A stretch of DNA of 64,000 nt. Source: Theobroma cacao. Taxonomy: Eukaryota; Streptophyta; Magnoliopsida; Malvales; Malvaceae. The position numbers and the translations under genes were made by a program. Under the pieces are notes generated by a model that saw only the letters and a list, made by a program, of their open reading frames with translations, searched no databases and had not been told where the DNA came from. The stretch covers positions 4,049,136 to 4,113,135 of the forward strand of contig NC_030859.1 in the NCBI RefSeq assembly GCF_000208745.1, given 5' to 3'. Shown piece by piece: positions 26,160 through 39,503 of the stretch. Each line of letters starts with the position of its first letter. Within the stretch, counting starts at the first letter, position 1.

Positions 26160-26270
26160 TAGGTCACGCGTGGAGATGAGAGTGTGGATTCACGTACGTC
26201 GTATTTTACTGACGTGGCGTTCTTCCATTGGGTATATTGACGTGGCACTGAAAAATGACGCGTGGATTTT
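26160..26270. promoter_or_regulatory. ACGT-core cluster in the GATA upstream region
   Basis: Within about 110 bases there are cacgtacgtc (26191), gacgtggc (26211 and 26239) and two acgcgtgg words (near 26165 and 26258). These match bZIP/ABRE-type and related coupling motifs. The cluster lies about 0.4 kb upstream of the inferred GATA transcript start, so it may be part of that promoter. An abscisic-acid link would fit a germination regulator but is an inference. Confidence 0.5.
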
Positions 26271-28030
26271 ATCCTCCACTTGGTTTTCACATTCCTAGTG
26301 GATTAGATCTGCCACCAATTTCCCATAAGCATACAACTATTCCCTCTTTCGGGCTGTCAAACAACCTAACGCGGTTGTTCTCTGCATGAAGCTTTCATAT
26401 ATGGCCGTAAAATTAAAAATAAAATAATTATAATTATTTATTTATTTATATTATATAATTAATTAAAAAAATTGATATATTTAAGCTGAATATGATCAAT
26501 CAAATCAAATGAGAATGAAGTTTTACCCCCAAGATCTAGTGTGAAGCGTGTGGTATTGGATACAGGCAAAGGCAAAAGAAGCTTCTTTGGCTCTCCATTA
26601 ATACCATTTTTGTGATCATGTGTGTTTTTTGCTACATTTGTCTAACCAATTTGAATAAATGTATATTAATTGAGGTGATGGCATTGAATTAAATCCTTTT
26701 AATTTCAACTTATGTAATACGGTTTGTAGTTAATTGCATTACGTTTCGTGGAGATAATGAGAGTTGAATAAGCCTTTAATAATACTATTTACTTTATTTG
26801 CCTTAGAGAGTGCATCAAGTACATTGGATTGGATACATCTACACCACAAATCACTGCTCTATGATAAAATTATTTAATTTTTGTACGTATATGTATTTTT
26901 GAATCATTTAATTCCAATAATTTGAATTAAAAACTATCATTTTTTTGTTGGTATTGACTACTAATTATGAAATTTGATGGGAAAAACTATGATTACCATA
27001 AATGTAGTCATTGTAGGTATGATTTTGTTACCCTCAACAGAGTTAAAGCCATAGCCAGTGGTTTATAATTTTTTTTTCCAATTTGAGAAGATTGGTCAAT
27101 GGTCACTAAGTAAATAGAACTCATTTAATATATACCAATAAAAATATATATGAGTCGCGATATCATTATTTTTGAAAAATCTCCTACTTGTTCGAAATAG
27201 AATTGAAACATCTTGCATAAATATTTTTGAAGTGTTTGACATAATATCTCGTAAAATCTTTAACTTTGGTAATTAGATATATTTATAAAAAAAAATTATG
27301 GTTTATTGAATAATTTTTTGGGTCCCTCCCACTCATTCTGAATTATTCTCTCTTTTTATTGCGAGAGTAAAAAGGCTGGAAATATTCACCAGCAAGTGAA
27401 TAGCATTTGCGGACATTCCTCAAAATTAATTTTACTTTGTACTTTTTCTGTGGTAAATGCTTGCAATCTATAGTTGATAGAAATATTTCATCTCTTTTTG
27501 CTGTTGTTGTTTTTTTCTTATATATATTTTAAATTCTTATTTTTAAAATTATTTATTTCGAGACTTAACCGGTGTATTAAAGTCTTTTCCACTCTATTTA
27601 AAGTTAATTAAAAAGGGCAAACCTATGTAAAAAAAAGGCAAATTTGCTGTCACCGAGTGGGATTTGCCTATTCTATTTTTACAACATAACCCTACAACAC
27701 CTAATGGAAATTAATTAATTTTTTCTCCCACACCCTGTGGATGGGAGCCACAGGTTGTTCAAAATTGGAAAGATCATTACCAGCAAATAAAGAATACCAA
27801 ATTTGGGATTTGTTATTAACAAAAGTGTTGATTTTTTTATATATAATAATATGAGGAAAAGGTTAATAAAAGTGACTGCATAACAGAAACATGTTTAGGG
27901 TTTATAGCCTCTGAGAAATGATGAACCTCACTCACTCACTCAAGTCAAGACCCCATAGTCCCCCCCTTCTCCTTTCACTCTCTTTTAACTAACTTGAATT
28001 GTACTCTTTGCATCAATTCCTTCTAAAATA

Positions 28031-28050
28031 CTCTCTCTCTCTCTCTCTCT
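28031..28050. repeat. (CT)10 microsatellite
   Basis: Ten CT units in spacer DNA. Confidence 0.9.
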
Positions 28051-29759
28051 TTTCTTCTGAAAAAATCTGCTAATATATTTGAAAAAGGGACTACATGCAT
28101 ATCCTTTGAATAACTTGGGTTGCACTCTTTGAATAACTTCCTTCTAAAAGACTTCTTCCCTTCTTTTCAAAAGCAAATTAGGGTGAAACCCATTTTATTT
28201 TATGTTGTAGGAGGTTAGGCTCTATGCACTATAAAAATTGGATTTGGTGCCATAAAATCCAACCTATGGGTTTCTCTTCAAACTATGGAAATGGGAAAAT
28301 AACAATAATTCCATAGCTTGGTGTGGTATGACATCTCATTCTATTGAAAGAAAATATTAGGTCCTAAGAATTAGTTTCTTAATTAATCCATGTGTGTGTT
28401 TTTTTTTTTTGTTTAAAGTTTCTTTGTAAGGGAAAATCTATATCCTTATCAATTTTGTATTTGTATGGTGGGGCACTTTTCTTATTTGCAAGTTGAACAT
28501 TATATGACAATTTAATTGTTAATGTGTGACACACATGTTTAATACAATTAAATGTTAACATAGCATTCTCATAAAGTAATATGATGGACATACCATTTCT
28601 TCCCTTTAAAGACAAGAGGAGGAAAGGTGTTACGTCTATCATTTTTTTTTTCAACAAATAACTTATGATTATAACAAAATGTGTTGGGGGCCATGTATTT
28701 ATAACAACGTATTAATTCTTGACACATATTATTTATGTAAATAAGATAATTTATTTATTACAATTAACTACAAAATGAATGCATATCAACCCCTTTTGTG
28801 CATGTTGTACCAATGGGTAGTTTTCTCCCTTTTTTTTTACATTATGTTTTGCTGTTCAATGTTTATTGCTACCATTTGCTTCATTGGAAGGATAGGGCAA
28901 GGGTATTGCTTGGAGGTCTTTAAGGTAGGGTAGGAACTAATTATAGACCATACATAACAACATGAAAAAAAGCATAATCTTATGCAACTAGAAACTACCT
29001 CACCATCTTGCCCAAATAAAAATTTTTTTATCTAACTTTCATTAGTATACAAATACAAATAATGGAAAGTCCTTCCCCAATCCAAAAACCTCCATGTGTC
29101 GGTAAGGGGAAGAGAAAAAAAAATATGGCCAATGTATCTAAACCTATGGGAAGAAGCACATGGCATTGTGCCCTAAAATGGGTGCCCATCCATTGATTCG
29201 TTGCTTGAATATTTTTCAAACTTTTTTAAATTACAAATCAACTTCAAAAATATCTAAATCACTTGAGGAATTGCCTAAACATACTATTCCATTGTAGCTT
29301 TAATTAATAGCAAATCCCCATAGACATGGACTAAAAAAATTTTGACTCATTAACTATGTCCACTCTTGCTGGCCAATTGGATCGTTTAAACCCATAGTTT
29401 TTTTCTTTAATTCAAAGTCTATACTCTCTCTAAAGTTCTACAAATTATACCTAAAAAGACAATATAAAAATTTTTGCATTAATGATCGATTACTAGTTGA
29501 TGCTCACATGATGTGCTACTGTTCAATAGTCATATGCCCGTACTTATTTGATCCTTTTTTTAATTAAATTAAATAAATTATTTTAAAAGAATGTAATACA
29601 AAAGTTCAACGATTCACTCATCGTCAATTTACTAAGAAAATAAAAATAATAATAAACTTTGCATTAGGAATTAGTTGTCACATACACATGGGGTTGATGA
29701 AAGAAAAGACAGGGTAACCTTCCTTATATTTTCATGACGAATTTACCCTTGGTAACCTT

Positions 29760-30270
29760 GTTCAATTTATCAATTTAGCATGGGCAAAATGATGAATTCT
29801 GTGATGTGCATCGTGCGTGCGAGCAAGTAAGGAGACCTTGTTGAATATGGCACCCATCTCGCACGTTCAAAAACCGTCGGTTGCACGGCGTTGGGTTTTT
29901 TGCCAACGTGTCACGACACAGATTCACCGTGTTGCGGATGGAGCCCACAACAGCGAATCAAAGCTTGCTCAACTCCAGCTAAGTTCAGTGAAAAGTGAAA
30001 AATGGGAGCACGTGAGGTGGGGCCGAATGGCACGTGATTGGCCTTGGGATCCGAACCTTGGATTAACTTTGGTATACATGGACTAATCATTCTCTGCCAC
30101 GTTGTCAGTGCTGACTTTTAGTAGACGAAAGTACCCACACGAAATAGTTTTTATGACCTTTTTAGGATCTTTGATGTTTCCCTTAGATCATGTGTTCGAG
30201 TGGGGGCCACTTTGGGGCATCAAGCCGTACGCAGACAAAATGTGATCTCAGGAACTTTGGTGGGGTCAAG
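29760..30270. other. GC-richer island with G-boxes, no gene assigned
   Basis: About 0.5 kb distinctly richer in G and C than its flanks. It contains cacgtg at two places (near 30010 and 30031), one followed by a CCAAT-type attggcc, plus other acgt words (gcacgtt, caacgtgt, gccacgtt). One 89-codon frame is open from 29817 to 30086 but has no recognisable domain and no family support. A promoter-like or regulatory element is possible. Confidence 0.35.
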
Positions 30271-31931
30271 AGAAGGCATGGTGGGAATCAAAATTACTTA
30301 AATGCCCTTCAATAAAATGATATTATGTGAAATTAAAAGATGAATTTAAGATCTTTCAACATTTATTTTTTTGAAATCTTAATTACAGATAAAATTATAA
30401 TTAATATCATTTAAAATGAAGAAAGTAAATAATTAATTCAATAAAAAGAATAATAATAATTTTATAAATATTTATTTATTATCCATAATTAAACTGTTCG
30501 GGAGGTGGAAGCTGCTAGTTGTTTACTACTTTAAAGTGAAACTAGAACGTGCAGTTACATGGTCACAGCTGTTTTAATGTATTGACTAAACACAACACAT
30601 TGAGCTGAGGGTGACAGGGGTTTTGTTGGTCAAAAAACATATTGCAATTGGATTATTGTTTAACTCCATTCAAACCTTCTTTACTTTGATTATCACGACA
30701 TAAATCTCTATATCTTTCATATGGGAATTTTTTAAATATATTTATATTTGCTTTTATGATACATGAGGGGTGTCTCTTTGACTCATTAACAAACCCATAC
30801 CCACACCTTGATTTTTTTTGCCTTTTTTTATTTCACAATTATTAGAACAAAAGTTTGCATGTAGATATATTTTGCAAAACATAATTAAATAAAATAAAAT
30901 TATATTATTTAACGTCTAAATTGTATCGAAAAAGGTGACACATTTTATAAGATGTCACATGTTCGAAATTGGTACATTGAAACAATTTTTCAAAGACAAA
31001 TCATGTAGCAAAATGTGGATTTGAGATAATTTAGTAATAATATTCAAAATATTATTCTTTATTTTAAAGACTTCACAAAGATTGTCATTTCACTTATGAT
31101 AAATAAATTATTATTTGTTTTCAAAAATTTTCTTTTGATTTTCGACACAAAATTTGCACGTACATGTAGTATTTACAGTTGACAAAATAACAAGTTAAAT
31201 ATAAGTGAGAAAGAAAAACACTTGAAATTAATTTGTGTCATGAGTGTAGTCCAAAAATAAATGTTCCTAACCTAAATCAAGCAAGCATAACCCATAGACA
31301 AAATAGATTGAAAAATCCATGATTGGATGGTTATTGGCAAGGATACTAAGGTTTATTTATTCTTGTTCTCTATTTTTCTACTACGGTCAAAATATGGATA
31401 GTCAAATTATTATTATTATTTTTTTTTTATGTGCAGGAAAGGGCAGGGTACAGACAGGTTGGTCCCTTTGACTAGGGATCCTTAATCTTCTAGGGTTTAG
31501 ATAAGATGTGGATGAGTGTACATTGAGCTTATGTTACTGGTTATTGCTAAGTGCCGGTTTGCTGTCCCAACATGGGCTACAAAAAGAGAGGGTGAAGAAA
31601 CAAATTGCAATAAAAGCACAAAAGAAAAATAATAAAAAGGGGAAAAATATAAAAGAATATTAAAGAAAGGTTGGAAAAAGTGTGACCTATTTTTCCCACA
31701 AGATTATGTGGAGACTGGAATAAAGCATAAGATGCACTTTTCGGAAAGAGAGTGATAGTGAGAGGTGTTTCCCTCGCTTTACTAAATTTTTTTGTACGTA
31801 GTTGTTTTGTTTTCAATGCAAATCTCAAAAATCTAAACATGATCATTTACTTTATATTTGTCGGCTGAATTTGTAAATTTTTTTAAATTTAATCACATTA
31901 TTTTTTATATAAAACCTATTTTATATATTTA

Positions 31932-31952
31932 ATATATATATATATATATATA
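31932..31952. repeat. (AT)n microsatellite
   Basis: About ten AT units in spacer DNA. Confidence 0.85.
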
Positions 31953-33329
31953 AGTAAGATAATTGATTGAATCAAATGGTTGACACTTGTATTTTTAATT
32001 AAATTATTTTTTAAAAATTTATATCAAAATTATATTGTTTTTTATATTTAAAGGGTTTTTTTACTTTTATTTATTTCAGCAAAAATTATTTGAAAACAAT
32101 AATTTATAACTTTTAATGCTTAGAGGGTAGATTCATTTAATATTTATCAATTACAATTTAATATTATTTTTTGTGTATATTCTCTTATTCTGCATAACCC
32201 TGAATCCATAGTATTTAGAATTTTTTTTTATATATGAATGTTTAAATTTCTATAAATATTCATCTAATTCATTGAACAAAATAAAAAAGTCAACTTATTT
32301 CTCAATATACATAGCACACAATCATTATTGAATAAACAAATCAACTGAATTTGACAACCTTTAGCTATTCATTTTATATATAAAAGATAGATATTATTAG
32401 AAATTAATAACTATTTTATATTGATAGAATATTTACATTATACTGTTACCCTATAGTTTACAACTATTTATCTTAAACTGCCAATAGTGTAAGTTATATA
32501 CTCTCTCATTTCTTAATATTTTGTTAGATATCTAACAATCTCTATTAGGATTATTGTTTTTTTTTATCAGTACTATTTTATAATCATATATGTAGATGCA
32601 GGTTTTCAGTAATTGAAATCAGAGTAAATAACTATATTCAATTAATACCAGTTAATATTTTCTTCTACTAGCAAGAACTATACATTCATATTCAGAAATA
32701 CAATATAGCACAACAACAGAAACAAAAAAAATGGAAACAAATGTATATGGAAGAGCAAACTATCACTATAGTTAGACATATATAATAGTTGTTATATTCC
32801 CTTAAAATTTAGCTAAGTACAAGTCTTGCATGTTGATATACATCATCTAAGAAAAATGAAAACCTCCAAATTACATATGCTATTCATTTTGTTTGAATAA
32901 TATATTTTTACTAAAAAAAATTACTAAATGTTTAACAGGTTTCTTTGGTTAAGTACTATTTTAAAACCATATATCTAGAAGCAACTTTTAGTGAATGAAA
33001 CCAAAGCAAATAACTATCTTCTATTAATAATAGTTTATATTTTTCTCTACCAACAAAAATCATATATTTATGTAATTAATTAATATAATATAACTCTTCT
33101 TATAAACTTTCTTGAAAATATCAAATTGAAATCCACTCAAACACAATTTATATTTCTTGTGTTTTTTTCATAACGTGACTACGAGCGCTATTCTAGCTTA
33201 ATTTAATAATAATAAATTCATATAAGTATGTCTAAATATATATAAATATAATTGATAATTAGAATGGTCGATGAATGAGGACCAACACAAATATTTCCAA
33301 ATTATTAGTTTCACTCATTTAAGTATTAA

Positions 33330-33475
33330 TAATGATAAATTCAAAATTTCGTATAACAAATAATTAAGAGATAATTATAACAATAAACATATTAAATATA
33401 TTAAGATATTTATATATAATAATAAAAAAATTAAAAATTAAGGATGACAGGCGTTGTCATCCACCACCTTGACTC
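33330..33475 (+). repeat. Short dispersed repeat family R2, copy e
   Basis: Related to the copies near 1.9 and 19.0 kb. Its right tip forms a clean hairpin, ggatgaca-ggcgt-tgtcatcc, next to the conserved block of taataataaaaaaattaaaa. The left limit is uncertain. Confidence 0.5.
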
Positions 33476-33919
33476 CATGGATAAACATTGAATGAAGAAT
33501 TAATTCAATTAATTAATTCGTCTATCTAAACTCTAAATACTTAATAATATTAGCACTAAGCAAAATATAAGTCCCTCGAGTCAAGAAGTGACATGGGATT
33601 TTGAAGTAACTTATCTGTCTCGATTGTTTAGTATTAAAGAGAGGAGAGTAATGGGGTCGAGATCCTTGATGGTTGCATGGACAAGTCCCAATCCAATGGT
33701 TTTTCAAGTCACGTGCACGCATGATCATGTAGTCAAGAACCTGTCACCCTACGGAAATGAGCGGCACCCCAAATGGACCCCACTTTACCACCACCAATCA
33801 ACTCTTTCAAAATCCTCCGGGCCCACCACATTACCATGCACCACGAAACACCTTATTACCCTTTCCCAAAAAAAAAATAGTGGCTACAAATAAATACTCG
33901 AATTACCGGGAATTAATCT

Positions 33920-34100
33920 GGCGTGTCGGTGCCGACACTTGGGGCACCGACAGGGTTACTGGGTGTAGAAGGTGATGGAGGTGGTACCCTGTTGCTTAAC
34001 CGGGAGAAGAAAGGCTAACGAAAAAAAAGGGGGAAATATATCATTAATGGACCCGGAAATTGATGCACGAGAATGAGAAGGGAATTTTAAACTCGTCGGT
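33920..34100. promoter_or_regulatory. Cluster of four DRE/CRT cores with a short hairpin
   Basis: The core (A/G)CCGAC occurs at 33925-33930 (minus), 33931-33936 (plus), 33946-33951 (plus) and 34095-34100 (minus). The first two form an inverted repeat, GTGTCGG-TG-CCGACAC (33923-33938). DREB/CBF factors bind such cores. No gene start is recognisable nearby, so this may be a distal element or chance. Confidence 0.4.
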
Positions 34101-35584
34101 GCGGGGATTTTTGACTCTCGTGAGAACGCCGTATCAGTACCGGTTTTCCGTTTTGATCCCCGGGTTTTCCACCGTTGACATTTATGGATTTAATTTTTTA
34201 CATATTTAAAATTTTCTTTCATCTTTTATTTTTTTTGGGGGGGTGCGTGGGGTGGGGGAAATTAATTGCCTAAGGGATAAGGAAACCCATTTCCCTTTAA
34301 TATTAAGTTAGTAAATTAATTACTCTAGTTAAATAAAAAAGGGAAACTTCGTAATATTGTTTATTATTATTTGTTTTTAAATTAAAATTTAAAGGATTTA
34401 AATTGTTTGCATTATATTTTCAAATATAAACATGTTTGATCTAACTTTTTTTTTAACTTAAAAACTATTATCATGCTCTTATAAAAAATAATAATTTTTA
34501 AAATTAAATTAAAACTGCTTGATAAATTGTTTAACAAAATAAATTATATAAGCTCTAATTTCGATTAAAATTATCATAAAAAGTATTTATACTATCTTCA
34601 ATCAGCTAATAAACTATAACGAAACATTTTAAGTTTATATACAATTTAAGATGTTAAAATCAAATAATTCAATAAATAAAAGGAACAACTTTCAAACTTA
34701 TATAGTAGCAATAGTATTAGATTTTTGTTAATTTAGCAAACAATCAAATTATGATGCTTCAATTCCTAAAAAAGAAAAGAAAAGGGGAAACAATGTATTT
34801 AACATTAAAATTATTTTTGGTGAAGAAGAAAGAAAACTTATAAATAGTATCTGAATGCAGTTTTGAATTTTAGATTTTATTTTTTCTTAATCTTTGTAAG
34901 AACAAAAAAATTTAGATTTTATTATTCTGCTGTTGGGTCTTTTATTTTTTATTTTTTTTCTAAGTAGTTTAGTAGAGAAAGATCGAGGAGAGAAAGATCG
35001 CGATTTGCGTTGGAAAATAGTGATTTGTAGAGAGAATGAGAGAAGAAGGAGATAGATTGAGAAAGGGGTATTACTTGAAAAATTGATGTGTTTTTGAAAA
35101 AAGAGAAGAGAAAGCTTTTCTTTAAATTCTTTTTTAAAAAATTTTATTCTTAAAAAAAGTAATTTTTTTAAAAAAAGTTTTTCAAAAATCATGTTTGGTA
35201 TAATTTTTATTTTTAAGAGGTATATAAGTTGAAATAAACCAAACCAAACAGGTACTATATATTCTTTTTTTAATTAAAATTACTCCTTTCATCTCAATTT
35301 TTTTTTCATTTTTTATGATTCAAAAAATATATATATTTTTGCATACACAGTACTTTTTTAAAAAACATTTCACTTTTCATCGTCAACAATTATTGGATAT
35401 ATTTTTTAAAAAAAATAAAGAAAAAATATTCCAAAATCAAGGGTTTTTTCTCTTAATCTCTATACCAAAAAATTAGTTAGAGTGAATCACCGTTTTATAT
35501 GACTAAAATAAATACTTTTGAAAATCCATTATAAAAGAACAATTATACTTTGAAAATCGGCAATAATTTGTAGACCTAGTGACA

Positions 35585-35990
35585 TACTGTCATGTTGAGA
35601 GCAATAGACAGCAGCATGTGACGGTGCCACGTGTATTTGCTATTTTATTTGTTATATTCATGATGGTGACGTGGACAATTATATGAAAACGGTGATCACC
35701 GTCAGGTTCGCCGGGAACACGGACAACTGAAAGCGATGCTTACATGTGATATTTTAGCTAAAAAAATGTTAACAGTAACATGACTCAAATAGAAATAAAA
35801 AAAAAAAAAAGGATTGTAGCCACGTGCCACGTGGGTGACTCAATCAAATGACACAACGTGGGGACGACGTTCGGAAATGAGTTTTCTATATACGAAATGA
35901 CGCTTTTGCCCATGGAGGTGAACTATACGGGGACGACAGAAACGTGGGGAGAGAGGCGAAATTTTGGGCAGCGAAGGGTTAGCATCAACT
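35585..35990. promoter_or_regulatory. G-box/ABRE-rich island
   Basis: CACGTG occurs at 35628-35633, 35821-35826 and 35828-35833 (the last two almost abutting), together with gacgtgg near 35668 and several acgtgg words to about 35.95 kb. Such arrays are typical of bZIP/bHLH-bound plant promoters. No confident coding exon follows on either strand. Confidence 0.4.
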
Positions 35991-36329
35991 GTAATGTTGA
36001 AAATGGTGTGAGGTTATGAAGAGAGTGGCATCCCACACTTTGTATTAAGGCCAATGGGAGACAACTTCCAAGGGGTAGGAAACAGTGCATCTTATGAAAT
36101 TTGAAGCATACTTCCCCACACCATTTATGGCTTCATTATTATAATTTTGCCCATTCCTACCCTATATTTAAAATACCTAAATATTCATAATTGATTGGCC
36201 ACAATTTTGTATGCTTCTGCTATTATATATAAAAACAAATAAATTGAAAGGACAAAAAATAAAAAAAAAGAGGGATAGGTTTTCTTCCCATGCTAATTCA
36301 TGTTAGCTACACTCAAAAGTCAAAATCGA

Positions 36330-36430
36330 TATTGATAAACAGTAATGAATTGAAGATTTTATATGAAAAGTGATTAGAGAATAATGATACAAAATCATGA
36401 ATTTATATATTAAATAAAAATATTTATTAT
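36330..36430 (+). repeat. Short dispersed repeat family R2, partial copy f
   Basis: Matches the first half of the copy near 1.9 kb: aatgaattgaagatttta, then aaaagtgattagagaataat. The GC-richer tip is missing. Confidence 0.5.
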
Positions 36431-37165
36431 TTAAAATAAAACTAATTAATTATAAGTGAAATGACGTAACATTAGTATAAATAGGAAACTTAGTACCATG
36501 AATGTCGACTTCCTTCCCAAGTTGCATGTATGGAAATTAAAGTATGATGTGAGTTTTTAAACTTTCACATGTGAAGTTAGAATATTGCTATATAAATTTT
36601 TTATTTATCATTTTAATTTATTATGATTTCTAAATATATTTGAATGGGATATGTGGTAATCCTTTAATTATGTTTTTAAAATTTAAAAGTTTCACTAACG
36701 ATGCATTACATATTTTATATATCATTTAATGTAATAATTTGATTGATACATAAATACTTTATTCAATTCAATGAATTTTTTTCTTTAACTTTTTATAAAT
36801 TGTCCTTTCTAAAATGTTGTAATTAAAAGTTTAAGAAAAAAGAATTTGTGAATCCAAAACTTGTTTAAGAACTCCTTATTTATATTGTGGATTGAGAATT
36901 CAATTTTGAGGATTGCAAGATATTCAAATAACAGCAATAATCATAGGAGTAATTGTTGTTGAATTATACAAGCAAACGTCAAATGTTTGTTGCTTTATTG
37001 AGGAGAGGCACATTGGCCCATTAACCTAAGGTTTAGGAGCAACAGCCCAATGGACTTAACTGTTGTTCTCATTATGTCTTTGGCTCTTTGCATCCATTTA
37101 TCTCTTTATAAAAAAAATGGATAAAAAATAAATTAAGGCAATTAACTACTTGGGAAAAAAACTTA

Positions 37166-37612
37166 TTCTCATAATATATTAAAAAGCCCTTGAACTATTT
37201 AAAAAAATTAAATAATTTTTTATTTTTTATTACTTTCAATTAAATTCTTGTATTTTTATTTTGTATCAAATAAGTTTTTACAACTAATGATGCTATTAAT
37301 TAAAATGTTACTTGTCATTTTATATTAATATACATTGACATAGTAGGTATAAAATATCATGTGACCATGCATATCAGCATGTCACGCTATATCCATTATA
37401 ATATCTCAATATGCCACCTTAGTTTTACACGATAAAAAATAACAAGTGATAGTTTGATTAATAACTATTAATCAACAGTTAATTATAAAAACTTATTTGG
37501 TCTAAAATAAAAATATAAAAATTTGATTGAATATAATAAAAAATATAAAAAATTATTAATTTTTTAAAATAAATCCAAATTTTTTTAGATATTATTATTA
37601 TTATTATATCTC
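37166..37612. mobile_element. Foldback MULE-like element, copy C (degenerate)
   Basis: About 445 bp with the family's inverted arms (left tcATAATatattaaaaagcc; right ATTATatc) and a core with taaaatatcatgtgacc in the same orientation as copy A. No intact target-site duplication is visible, and the right end is extended by an att trinucleotide slippage. Confidence 0.65.
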
Positions 37613-39490
37613 TAAAATAAAGGGGGAAAACTCTCTTCCTTTTGGAGAACAAAGTCCTCTAGCTTCATGATTAATGTCATGATTTAATTGAACTGTAAAT
37701 TAAGAAACATGATATGCCAACAAATATAGTGCACGACAAAATTAGAAAAAAAATCTTTTTCCCCCAATATTACATTTCTTAGGACATTGAACTCTATTAT
37801 GTTGCTATATTAGCAATAATTTCTTTTCTTGCATTAGGGTTTGAAAAGCAAAAAAAAAAAAAAAAGAAGAAGATATACTTAACATACACTACTTTATGGG
37901 ATTCATGGGCAAAATGGGGTGAAAGAAAACACTAGTACCATAAGCGTATGCATTTTAATTTTTTTTTGTGATTTCTTTTATTATTATTTGAAACATTATT
38001 TGACACTTTATATGAGAAAAGAAATAAATATTTTTAGATACAAGTGAAAATTCATTTGATTTGGATTATGTACTAGAAGGCAATTTTTTTCTTATCTCCT
38101 TTCTAAGATTCCGATTCGAAAATTTTAAAATTAAAAATTTTAATAATTTGGTTACAAGATATTCACAAAAACAGTATACTCTAAATGTGAATTCTTCTAC
38201 ATTTTTGCATCTTAATAACCAAATTTAAAATAGATGCATCCCCTATAGTAGTTGATCTATAAAATTTTCAAAATAATTGAGTTTACACGTTTTGAGTAAT
38301 CAACGAGAAATTTTGATAAAAAAAAATTCATGCACCAATCGTTAAATAAATGTTAGAGTGTATCGATAAAACTTTTCATACAACGAGATAGATGGTATTG
38401 CTAAATGCGTTATCAAGTCAAGTTAAAATCAATCTTTTTAATGGTTTAATTTTCTGAAAAGAATGAAACCTGCCAATACATGTGGGAAAGCAAGTGAAAG
38501 GGACAGATTATTTCAATGGAACTAATCTGCAAAATGAGAAGCACATTCAATAAATAGTAGTAGGAACATTTAATTTTCAATTAAAAAAAAACAAATGCTA
38601 ACAAAAAAAGGAAAATTATAGACATAAGACTCCATTAAATTGTCGAGTTTCCATCAAAGTTGCAGAAACGTGACATAATGTTTCATATGCTGTGATTTGA
38701 TGTGTGTCACATGGTTGAAGCGACTTGGACTTTGTACTTAAAAAGAGTACAACAGTTAGTACGTACAATCAATGAGAGAAACATGCACAGCCTGCCTGCT
38801 TAACCTAACAACACCCCAAGACAGATGACAATAGAATTATAGCAGTTTGGCAACGCAAAAGCCTTATGAGTTTTTTTTTTTTAAAAAAAAAATTTATTTA
38901 TGGAAATTGTGAGATAGTAAAACGAAAATATTAATGGTACTATATAGGATCAGAATAATGCTATGATGAGGTGGAAAAATGCTAAAATTTTATGTATAAA
39001 ATTATTATTTATTATATTTATATCATTTATGAGTAGCCAGAGTTGAGCACTGGTATAATACTCCTGAGAATATACCATTCAAATTGCGTTTGTCGATCAA
39101 GGATGGGATGCTTTAGTCATGTAAACCCTGTAACCAGTATCCAAATTCTGAGGAGTTATTAAAAGGAATATCTCTAATAAGTACATAAAACATTACCTTT
39201 TTTTTTTTTAAAGTAAGAAGGGATGATAATTACATTGGTAATGTCTACCATTGTTATATGTTTTTGGATTTATTCCAAATGTTCACTGTTTTACATGGTT
39301 GTACAGCATAAAGAGAGGATAGGTACGGACACAAGGGACACCATGAACAAGTAGTTCAAAATATTAATCATAGATCAAGACATTCTAACCAACTCTGGAC
39401 TTTTAAATATCATTTTGATAACATGGTTTAATTAAGGATTAACTTTTATGAATCCGTACCGTCGTACTACAAGAACTTATTATGTTGATC
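37613..39490. other. Gene-free spacer downstream of the EDR2-like gene
   Basis: Nothing beyond AT-rich sequence and homopolymer runs can be supported here. Confidence 0.5.
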
Positions 39491-39497
39491 GAGTACT

Positions 39498-39503
39498 TTT
39501 ATT
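39498..39503 (-). terminator. Candidate polyadenylation signal of the EDR2-like gene
   Basis: The plus strand reads tttatt (AATAAA on the coding strand), about 365 bases past the stop codon. This is the nearest canonical hexamer seen downstream, but plants often use variants. Confidence 0.3.

Larger units (their letters stand above)
25860..37165. other. Gene-free spacer between GATA and EDR2-like genes
   Basis: No supported gene. It holds several GC-richer islands with clustered ACGT or DRE/CRT cores, microsatellites and short dispersed repeats, which are listed separately; otherwise it is plain AT-rich sequence. Confidence 0.55.

Noticed and set aside
33588..33975. Overlapping open frames of 101 and 72 codons
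   Set aside because: No family resemblance, no splice-supported extension; explained by the GC-richer island having fewer stops.
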